47,722 nucleotides of DNA, taken from contig JACOUI010000379.1 in assembly GCA_016177915.1 (NCBI GenBank), positions 1 through 47,722 of the forward strand, written 5' to 3'. The translations under genes and the position numbers were made by a program. This document shows positions 42,701 to 47,722 of the stretch, piece by piece. Origin of the DNA: Planctomycetia bacterium (lineage in GTDB: Bacteria; Planctomycetota; Planctomycetia; Pirellulales; S012-138). Numbering within the stretch: the stretch's first letter is position 1; every line of letters begins with the position of its first letter. The notes under the pieces are model-generated. The model worked only from the letters and a program-made list of their open reading frames with translations. It was not told where the DNA came from and ran no database searches.

Positions 42701-44213
42701 GCACGGCACGGGTCGATTCGTTGCACAATCCATATTCGGGCCGTTCCGGCTTTGCCGCACGATCAGCCGGCGGCGCGAGACAACTGTTTTGCCATTTCTT
42801 TTCGCCGGTGGCGGCGGGCAGCGGCAGTTTCGCCGGCGGCTTCAATCCGCCCGGCATCTCGTGGCAGGCCGCACAGCGCAGGCGCTGGACGAGCTGCCGA
42901 CCGGCTTCCACCTTGCCGGCTCGATTTCCACCGTCGGCGCGCGCCTGCCCGGCCGGTTTGCCCAGCGTCTGCAAATACGCCGCCAGGTCTTTCCGTTCCT
43001 GCGACGAAAGCGCGAAGACCGGCATCCGGTGCCGCGGGTTGAGCCGCGCCGGGTCCGCCAGCCACGCCTCAAAGAACTCCGCCGGGCGCTTGGCGGCCAC
43101 GTGGGTCAAATCGCCGCCATCGAACAGCGACCGGCCCCCGAGCTCGCCCACGCGATGGCAGACCAGGCAACCGACCGTGCGAAACAGCGTTCGTCCGATC
43201 GCGGCGTCGGGCGCGCGGCGCTTTTGGGGCTGATGGTCGTCGTCGGTCGGCTTCGACTTTTCCACCGGCACGGCCGGTTCGGGGGAATCGGTACTGCGGA
43301 CCTCGACCTTTTCGGACCTGGCGATCAGAAATTCCGCGATCGCCGCGGCCTCGTCGCGCGACAGCGAAAAATCCGGCATCCGGCGGTCGATCGGCGCCTC
43401 GGCCGGCATTTTCGATGGCGGCGCCGGCACGTTCAGGGGTGCGTGTCGCCGCTGCGTCAGCCAATCGACGAGCCACGGCTTCTGCATGGCTCCCGCGACG
43501 CGCGCGAGCGACGGCGCAGGCGGAGCTTCGGAGACGCCCGGCGCTTCGTGGCAGGCTGCGCAGCGCAGCGCGTGCACGAGAACGTTGCCACGCTCGAAGG
43601 CATCGTCCGGCGCGTCGGGCGGTTCGCAGACGAGGTGCCGCGAAGGAACGACCTCGACGCGAAAGCCCGGCCCTTCCCAGCAGAGCACGATCCCGCGCGG
43701 GCCGCCGTTCGCCGCGGCCGGCGTTTGATATTCGATTTCAAGTGCGTGATGCCCGTACTCCAATCGCACCGGCTCGGCCGAGTGCCAGTCGTAGTCGGTC
43801 GAGCGGGAGTCCAAGAGCGTCTCGCCGGCCAGCGACAGCTTGACCGATCCCGCCGCGTGCGCGTGCAGCCGATATGTGCCTGGCGCCGGAACGAAGAGCT
43901 TTCCCTTCCACCGCGCTGAAAAATCGCCGGCCGGCAAGCGCGGGTCGGGCGATCCCGCGTCCCAGCGGAAGGCCAGGCGCGGATCGAGGCGGCGGACGGT
44001 CTTGCCGTCGGCGGCGGCGTAGTCCGCCGCCAGCCCCGCGCGGAATTCGGGCGTCGGCTCCTCGCCTTCCTCCTGCGCCGCGAGCCGCGTACCGAGGGCC
44101 ACAACGACGAGCGGCAACACCAACCCGATGCGCCAGCGAGCGAGCGTCTTCACTAACCCGAAGCGCAAGCGAGGGGGGAATCGGCGGTCGGCGGTGGTTG
44201 CCGCGTGACGCAT
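39759..44213 (-). CDS. PA14-like / penta-haem cytochrome c / beta-propeller fusion (PSD1-like), 1484 aa
   Basis: After a signal peptide (hydrophobic core LVLPLVVVALG, 31-41), a PA14-like carbohydrate-binding module spans about 55-200. Five CxxCH motifs follow, CAACH 218, CLVCH 349, CAACH 447, CLSCH 536 and CTSCH 658, each in a small cytochrome c domain. About 740-1010 are uncharacterised. The region 1020-1370 is a sorbosone-dehydrogenase-type beta-propeller (VVPGFSATQLPLAEEIMPTG, GLRFPMGLAFNATGELFATDN, HFLGCEYDTRRLVRL). This is a PVC-group membrane-linked dehydrogenase-like architecture, likely oxidising sugars at the envelope (inference). The first 20 residues translate a dispersed repeat; a GTG at 44153 would start a cleaner signal peptide (MKTLARWRIG). 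The exact substrate is unknown. Confidence 0.85.
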   Translation of the reverse strand: MRHAATTADRRFPPRLRFGLVKTLARWRIGLVLPLVVVALGTRLAAQEEGEEPTPEFRAGLAADYAAADGKTVRRLDPRLAFRWDAGSPDPRLPAGDFSARWKGKLFVPAPGTYRLHAHAAGSVKLSLAGETLLDSRSTDYDWHSAEPVRLEYGHHALEIEYQTPAAANGGPRGIVLCWEGPGFRVEVVPSRHLVCEPPDAPDDAFERGNVLVHALRCAACHEAPGVSEAPPAPSLARVAGAMQKPWLVDWLTQRRHAPLNVPAPPSKMPAEAPIDRRMPDFSLSRDEAAAIAEFLIARSEKVEVRSTDSPEPAVPVEKSKPTDDDHQPQKRRAPDAAIGRTLFRTVGCLVCHRVGELGGRSLFDGGDLTHVAAKRPAEFFEAWLADPARLNPRHRMPVFALSSQERKDLAAYLQTLGKPAGQARADGGNRAGKVEAGRQLVQRLRCAACHEMPGGLKPPAKLPLPAATGEKKWQNSCLAPPADRAAKPERPEYGLCNESTRAVREYLAAMSTARASPAVTRKTLPGDLVLAEWNCLSCHARDASAGIAAVTDAVIAAEPELAPLLPGMRPPSLVAVGDKLRDEALLEAIQAKNPRRPWLAVRMPRFDLSDVERSALVRHFVDNDRRPPLPSPPEKLPSDAAIRVAGGRLVTSAGFGCTSCHAIGQAVPQKVELKSRGPDLAMLGKRIRREWYDGFVRNPARVVPRMEMPSLVVPVRGVLHDDLDAQLAAVWRVLNDPDFEPPLPDPVRVVRRRNLPERPEKAAVLTDVIETADEAFTKPLVVGLSNRHNLLFDLETSSLAAWWIGDTARQGTRGKTWYWEIGGTPLWKIEPAAPELEVVSEGKSFSPTKDGQFVTEFDEVGMLPGRVVFRQRLRYELPGERELLVFVTQKFESLTEGDGPRPTAGARAVAARTGFRRTVELQIEPAGANAELRLRLVPAYVPLAVKSNRQTAELRGLAAALEVRGQSQLDDKGCVTLRPAAVGKPAPVIVDHLTSLPVDRFLDVPPPAAVVETKDLPVVPGFSATQLPLAEEIMPTGLAWRKDGTLVCCSLKGEVWLVKQAKTADGTAEERLVLFCDGLAAPYGVAANDDGSIDVINKYALLRLFDDDEDDAADRIVTLASGWGHTRDYHDWAVGLPRDPAGNYYVGLPCQQDDRSREAARLRGTALRLVPRQPTRFDPRRFSVEEICRGLRFPMGLAFNATGELFATDNQGNYNPFNELNHLQPGRHYGFINKLDFKAGARPELTEPAIDVPHPWTRSVNSIALLRTPPALAAKGERPFGPFEGHFLGCEYDTRRLVRLSLQKVGHTYQGAAYPFSVEPEKVEHGFLGPVVCEVSPAGEIYVGNMRDSGWGGGSNVGNIVRLTRSGDWPLGIAEVRAVAGGFEIDFTGAVDARAAARRENYSISLYRRVSTPAYGGPDVDRQTAQVSGVTVADDGRRVRLAVDKMNAGFVYEIRVKDLGPRGVALRPVEAFYTLRILPQSRP
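44119..44176. repeat. ACTAACCCGAAGCGCAAGCG repeat inside the 5' end of the large fusion gene
   Basis: Two diverged copies in tandem, CAACCCGATGCGCCAGCGAG (44120) and CTAACCCGAAGCGCAAGCGA (44152), belong to the same family as the 31-base tandem repeat at 3044-3127. They lie within the coding sequence for the signal peptide of the 1484-aa protein. Confidence 0.75.
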
Positions 44214-44230
44214 CGTGGCTGGAAAACACT

Positions 44231-44270
44231 GAGTACGAGGACGATTACGTGTACGAGTACGAGTACGAAC
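44231..44270. repeat. (TACGAG)n tandem repeat between convergent-facing genes
   Basis: GAGTACGAGG followed by TACGAGTACGAGTACGAAC (44252-44269) is a hexamer tract in the 72-base spacer between the GH88 gene end and the start of the 1484-aa gene. It matches (in reverse) the CTCGTA tract at 29215. Confidence 0.55.
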
Positions 44271-44285
44271 GAGACGAAGACGGCG

Positions 44286-45437
44286 CTAGGTGAGTTCCAT
44301 CGCCTTGCACAGGCCCTCCACAAGAAAGAATTCCCCCCATATCACCGATTCATCGACGCCCAGGTTTTTCCGCGTGTGGTAGACGCCGTGTTTCAAGATG
44401 CCCTCCCAACCGGGCGTTCGATCTGCCAGATACTCCGGACCGGCCAGCGCATCGAGCATCGCCAGCGCCGTGTTGTGGTATTCCTCGGCGCGCTCGCGCG
44501 ACGCCGTCTGCCGCGCCAAATCCAAGAGGCCGCTGGCGAAAATCGCCCCGGCCGAGCTGTCTTTCTGGGCTCCCCAGGGTGGCGGCTGCGACGTGTCGGC
44601 GTCGAAGTCCCACCAGGGAACTTTGTCTTCCGGCAATCGCCGCAGCAAGAAATCCGCGTTCAGCTCGGCCGTCGCCAGGGCCTCGTCCCAGCCGGTCAGC
44701 CCGTACACCTGGCTGAAACCGTACATCGACCAGGCCAGCCCGCGTGCCCAGGAGCTGTCGTTCCTAAGCCCCTGGTGCGTCGTCTGCCGCAAAAACTCGC
44801 CGGTCGTCAGGTCGAAGATGCCCTCATGCGCCGTCGAGCCGTCGCCGCGCACGAGGCGTTTCCGCGTCGTGCGGCAATGGGCCGTGGCAATCCGCCGCAA
44901 ATGGTCGTCGCCTGCGTGATGGGCCGCGTAAAAAATGAGCGGCACGTTCATCATGATGTCGATGAACAGCGACTCCGGCGCGACAAACGACCGCAAGTAT
45001 TGCCCCTTCTCCATGAACCGCATCGCCAGCGTCCGCCCGGCCTGAATGAGCACATCGAGCAATTCCCGCCGGCCGGTGAGGTCGAACCAGGGGCGATAGG
45101 TGTTGAGGAAGATGAAGCCCAGGTCGTGGACGTTCCGGTCGTGCCGCCGGTGCTCAAGCAGCTTGGAATAATGCTCGGCCCGCTCGCGCCACGCCGCGTC
45201 GCCCGTCCGCTGAAAGAACTTCCACATCATGCCGGCAAAAAACCCGCCGGTCCAATCGGTCCACAGCTCGCCCTGGTGAAACCACTTTCCGGCGGCGGTG
45301 TAGATGGGAAAGTAATCGGGCGTGCGGTCGATCGTGGCGGCGACTTGCCGCTGGGCGAAGTCGAGGGCGGCGGCGTAGCGCGTTTTTCGCGATGCGTTCA
45401 TCCGCTTTACCCAGGAACGAGATTCGGACGTTGCCAT
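44286..45437 (-). CDS. GH88 unsaturated glucuronyl hydrolase-like protein, 383 aa
   Basis: The fold is an (alpha/alpha)6 barrel of family GH88. The motif HDLGFIFLNTY supplies catalytic Asp105, and FIDIMMNVPLIF supplies Asp160, matching the two Asp residues known in Bacillus UGL. Other landmarks are GELWTDWTGGFFAGMMWKFF (56-75) and SSWARGLAWSMYGF near 230. The enzyme removes 4,5-unsaturated uronic acid residues left by polysaccharide lyases. I start at 45437; an upstream ORF from 45563 would translate the palindromic repeat, and ATG 45401 is another candidate. No signal peptide is seen, so it may act in the cytoplasm on imported oligosaccharides. It reads in the same direction as the 1484-aa gene and ends 72 bases before it. 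Confidence 0.85.
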   Translation of the reverse strand: MATSESRSWVKRMNASRKTRYAAALDFAQRQVAATIDRTPDYFPIYTAAGKWFHQGELWTDWTGGFFAGMMWKFFQRTGDAAWRERAEHYSKLLEHRRHDRNVHDLGFIFLNTYRPWFDLTGRRELLDVLIQAGRTLAMRFMEKGQYLRSFVAPESLFIDIMMNVPLIFYAAHHAGDDHLRRIATAHCRTTRKRLVRGDGSTAHEGIFDLTTGEFLRQTTHQGLRNDSSWARGLAWSMYGFSQVYGLTGWDEALATAELNADFLLRRLPEDKVPWWDFDADTSQPPPWGAQKDSSAGAIFASGLLDLARQTASRERAEEYHNTALAMLDALAGPEYLADRTPGWEGILKHGVYHTRKNLGVDESVIWGEFFLVEGLCKAMELT

Positions 45438-45504
45438 TGTACTTGTGTCTTTGCCGCTTGGCATGGAGCCAAGGTAATTCCCGTTCATTGACCGCACAGG
45501 CCTT

Positions 45505-45597
45505 GCCGGCTTCAGCCGGCATCGTCGTTTGCCGCCGGCTTCAGCCGGTGGAGGGCGGAGCATTAGAAACTGATTTCCAGCCGGCTCCAGCCGGCTT
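45505..45597. repeat. triple GCCGGCTTCAGCCGGC palindrome element, copy 2
   Basis: It repeats the composite at 29263-29352 in the same order and direction, with the linker CATCGTCGTTTGCCG against CATCCTCGTTTGCCG and the third palindrome as CCGGCTCCAGCCGG. It lies upstream of the GH88 gene, in the divergent spacer with the CPBP gene. Confidence 0.85.
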
Positions 45598-45697
45598 GCC
45601 GTTTCGGTTCAGCATCACGCTCCTCAAGTTTGCCTCGACGCGCGGCGAAAAGTAGGCTGTCGTCCGGTGCACCACATCGCAAGCGATTCCTCACCCC

Positions 45698-46288
45698 ATG
45701 CTCAACGCCACGAAGCGCCGGCTCACCACCGCGCTGCCGACGCTGCTCGTGCTCGTCGCGGCGGCGTCGGGGCTCAAGGCTGCGCTGGAGCTGAAGTGGT
45801 CGTGGACGTTCGAGGCAGCCCAGTGGCGCGACCTGGGGCTGGCGGTGCTTGTCGTGGCGGCCAGCGACGGCGTCTTGCAACTGTCGTTTCGCGCCCTGTT
45901 CGGCAAGCCGTACATGGCCAGGTATCGCGCGTTCGTCGAGTTCTTCCGCACGCAGCGTGCGCCGGAGATCGTCGCCGCGGGGCTACAGGCCGGCGGCGAG
46001 GAGCTTTTGTTTCGCGGCGTGCTCTTGGAGTGGCTGCAAACGACGGCCCAGTGGCCCGCCCCGGCCGCGGTCGCCGCCGCGGCCATCACCTTCGGTGCGG
46101 CCCACGTCATCCCGCGGCGGCCGTTTCTGCCGTTCAACTTCTGGGCCATTTGGGAGGGCGTTTTGCTCGGCAGCGTGTACGTCCTGTCCGGCTCGCTGGC
46201 GGTCGTCGTGATCCTGCACATCCTGCACGACATCGTCGGCTTTGGCCTCTTCGCCTACCAGCGCCGCACGGGCTGGCTGATGACGTAA
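45698..46288 (+). CDS. CPBP-family intramembrane glutamic protease-like protein, 196 aa
   Basis: Several hydrophobic helices surround the family motifs. EELLFR with Glu101, Glu102 and Arg106 is the EExxxR motif, FGAAHVI carries His136, and VILHILHDIV holds His174/His177 and Asp178. These are the conserved residues of CAAX-protease/bacteriocin-processing (CPBP) enzymes that cleave within the membrane. The substrate is not evident and no peptide gene is near. ATG at 45698 is the best start. The BFD-like gene begins 38 bases downstream on the same strand, perhaps in one transcript. Confidence 0.85.
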   Translation: MLNATKRRLTTALPTLLVLVAAASGLKAALELKWSWTFEAAQWRDLGLAVLVVAASDGVLQLSFRALFGKPYMARYRAFVEFFRTQRAPEIVAAGLQAGGEELLFRGVLLEWLQTTAQWPAPAAVAAAAITFGAAHVIPRRPFLPFNFWAIWEGVLLGSVYVLSGSLAVVVILHILHDIVGFGLFAYQRRTGWLMT

Positions 46289-46326
46289 GCCGCGGCGCGG
46301 TATGATAGTGATGGAGCAACCATCGC

Positions 46327-46641
46327 ATGCAGCCCGACGACGAACTCTGCCTCTGCTTCCACGTCACCAAGCGGAAGGTGATCAACTTCATCCGCGTCAC
46401 GAAGCCGCAGCGGGTGAGCCAGATCGCGGAGTGCTACGGAGCGGGGACGGGCTGCGGCTGGTGCCGGCCGTTTTTGCAGCGCTATTTCGATCTTGCCTCG
46501 GCCAGCGGCGAAATCCCGCCGGACGACATCACGGCCAGCGAATATGCGAAAGGCCGCACGGCCTACGTCCGGGCGGGCAAGGGGACGCCGCCGCCGGGCG
46601 CGACGCCGATCGGGGAGGAGGGGGAAGAGGCTAGAGGCTAG
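46327..46641 (+). CDS. BFD-like [2Fe-2S] protein, 104 aa
   Basis: The four cysteines C8, C10, C43 and C46 (ELCLCFHVTKRK then GTGCGWCRPFL) match the bacterioferritin-associated-ferredoxin [2Fe-2S] fold. The rest of the protein, after residue 55, is polar, with an EEGEEARG tail. BFD proteins deliver electrons to release iron from bacterioferritin or serve in nitrite and glutamate-synthase reductases. No bacterioferritin is seen here. It is longer than the 65-residue free-standing BFD. Its TAG stop lies in a GAGGCTA tandem repeat. Confidence 0.85.
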   Translation: MQPDDELCLCFHVTKRKVINFIRVTKPQRVSQIAECYGAGTGCGWCRPFLQRYFDLASASGEIPPDDITASEYAKGRTAYVRAGKGTPPPGATPIGEEGEEARG

Positions 46642-46657
46642 AGGCTAGAGGCTGGAG
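46627..46657. repeat. 7-base tandem repeat GAGGCTA containing the stop of the BFD-like gene
   Basis: Four near-identical GAGGCTA units run from 46627 to 46657. The stop codon TAG (46639-46641) is inside, so the last residues EEARG come from the repeat. Confidence 0.75.
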
Positions 46658-46747
46658 GTCGGAGGGGGCTGGAGCGCGGTACAATGAGGCGGCCGACCGT
46701 GATTGCGCTTCGTTTACTCCATCAAGTTCGCAAGGCGGAGCGTCAAA

Positions 46748-46976
46748 GTGCCCAAGTCAGCAAAAACATCGCACGTCGTCATCTCGCAGGAATACGCCGG
46801 GCTCTGGATCGCCTGGGACAGCAAGGAAACGAAGATCATCGTCGAGCGGGCGCACGCTGGACGAGGCGCGCCAGGCCGCCCAGCGCGCCGGCGAGCCGGC
46901 CCCGGTGCTTGAGAAAGTGCCGCGAGCGGACGTGCGCTTCGTGGGCCGGTCGGTGTTGAACCCTGTTGCGGCCTGA
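46748..46976 (+). pseudogene. frameshifted DUF5678-like small gene
   Basis: A GTG at 46748 with GGAG seven bases before it starts VPKSAKTSHVVISQEYAGLW IAWDSKETKIIV in frame 1. Beyond about 46847 the family-like sequence continues in another frame as GRTLDEARQAAQRAGEPAPV LEKVPRADVRFV, ending TGA at 46976. The junction reads ATCGTCGAGCGGGCGC where ATCGTCGCGAGCGGGCGC would keep one frame, so two bases (CG) are missing. The rebuilt protein (about 76 aa) has the DUF5678 layout (Y-G-W-AWD, SGRTLDEAR, VP..DVRFVG). The family function is unknown. It is either a real pseudogene or an assembly error. Confidence 0.75.
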
Positions 46977-47013
46977 TTCTCATTTGTTCGCGCGGAGTTG
47001 GAGGCCCTTCACG

Positions 47014-47722
47014 ATGTCTCAGCTCACCCGTCGTGACTTTCTCGCCACCTCCGTCGCCGCCGGCGCCGCAGCCTGGCTGCCGCGATCCGCCTTGGCCCAG
47101 GAGAAAGCGGAAAAAACCAATCGCGAAAAGCTCCCCGTCGCCATCGTCGCCACCGAGTACCGCAAGAACTCCCACGCCGACGTCATCGCCGGGAAAATCC
47201 TGGAAGGCTACGCCCAGGACGGCGGCCGCGGGCCGGACCTCCGCGTGGCCTCGATCTACATCGACCAGTTCCCCGAAAGCGACATGAGCCGCGACCTTGC
47301 CAAAAAGCACGGGTTCCTACTGGCCAAATCGATCGAAGAGGCGATCACGCTGGGCGGCAAGGGCGTCGCCGTGGCGGGCGTCATCAGCATCGGCGAGCAC
47401 GGCAATTATCCCTATACGCCCGACACCAAGCAGCACATGTACCCGCGGCGGCGGTTTTTTGACGCGATCGTGGCCGCCCTGGAAAAGCACGGGAAGATCG
47501 TCCCCGTCTTTAGCGACAAGCACCTGGCCTACAACTGGGACGACGCCAAGCACATGTACGACACGGCCAGGAAGCTCAAAATCCCGTTCATGGCCGGCTC
47601 GTCGCTGCCCGTCGCCTGGCGGTCGCCCGAGCAGTCGCTGCCGCTGGGCGCCAACGTCGAAGCGGCGATCCTGAACGGCTACGGCGGCCTGGAGTCGTAT
47701 TGCTTTCATGCCCTGGAGTCGC
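47014..47722 (+). CDS. Tat-exported protein of unknown function, 5' part only
   Basis: ATG at 47014 follows TTGGAGG, a strong ribosome-binding site. The N-terminus is a twin-arginine signal (SQLTRRDFLATSVAAGAAAW, cleavage near LAQ). The mature part reads KLPVAIVATEYRKNSHADVIA, then RGPDLRVASIYIDQFPESDM, GVISIGEHGNYPYTPDTKQH and VFSDKHLAYNWDDAKHMY. It resembles a planctomycete family that I cannot name with certainty; the layout recalls a Rossmann-type or metal-dependent fold. The gene continues past the window end, so length and C-terminus are unknown. Confidence 0.7.
   Translation, partial: MSQLTRRDFLATSVAAGAAAWLPRSALAQEKAEKTNREKLPVAIVATEYRKNSHADVIAGKILEGYAQDGGRGPDLRVASIYIDQFPESDMSRDLAKKHGFLLAKSIEEAITLGGKGVAVAGVISIGEHGNYPYTPDTKQHMYPRRRFFDAIVAALEKHGKIVPVFSDKHLAYNWDDAKHMYDTARKLKIPFMAGSSLPVAWRSPEQSLPLGANVEAAILNGYGGLESYCFHALES

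Overview
The window looks like a high-GC chromosomal segment from a planctomycete, most likely of the Pirellula type. The evidence is a DUF1501 protein paired with a DUF1549/DUF1553 cytochrome-like protein, a very large PA14 / multi-haem c / beta-propeller protein, an octahaem cytochrome with a TPR tail, a coproheme-decarboxylase-like HemQ carrying an insertion, many small lipoproteins and Tat/Sec-exported proteins of unknown role, and several families of short palindromic repeats between genes. No rRNA, tRNA, CRISPR array or complete insertion sequence was recognised. All assignments come from reading motifs by eye; no database search was run.

Layout. 1-755 (-) is an RHS/YD-repeat gene fragment with an exact 150-base period whose 5' side is broken at about 755. 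983-1195 (-) is a small lipoprotein. 1559-4188 (+) holds an ExeA-like AAA ATPase and a MinD/BY-kinase-like protein with a degenerate Walker A, a pairing typical of polysaccharide export loci. 4199-7810 (-) is a large AsmA/TamB-like envelope protein. 8027-11146 (-) is the DUF1549/1553 - DUF1501 pair, separated by a palindromic repeat. 11387-12676 (+) is a polytopic membrane protein. 12829-14560 (+) is an overlapping two-gene ATPase + TOPRIM-like module with lower GC, the best candidate for a little-described (possibly anti-phage) system. 14649-20134 (-) is carB followed by an S9 peptidase. 20546-21142 (+) is an unrecognised reading frame split by one TAG. 21221-24484 (+) is mfd, and 24703-25776 (+) a SurA/parvulin-like foldase.

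The second half is mostly envelope and respiratory-type functions. It has two paralogous exported beta-barrel-like proteins (25894-28195), hemQ (28307-29200), a secreted sugar-hydrolase-like protein, the octahaem cytochrome (30122-32650), an exported protein, and a TolC-like lipoprotein (33823-36063). On the minus strand follow a 50-aa lipoprotein, a 41-aa basic protein, a pRiA4b ORF-3-like protein, an exported beta-propeller, a ribbon-helix-helix regulator with an SPFH membrane protein (with a readable promoter/operator), the 1484-aa PA14/penta-haem/propeller protein and a GH88 hydrolase. The plus strand ends with a CPBP protease, a BFD-like ferredoxin, a frameshifted DUF5678-like gene and the start of a Tat-exported protein that runs off the window.

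Haem supply (HemQ), c-type cytochromes and exported propellers/hydrolases fit an organism that breaks down polysaccharides at the cell surface, but no single pathway is complete here. A recurring oddity is that dispersed or tandem repeats touch or supply stop codons, start regions and operon spacers of several genes.
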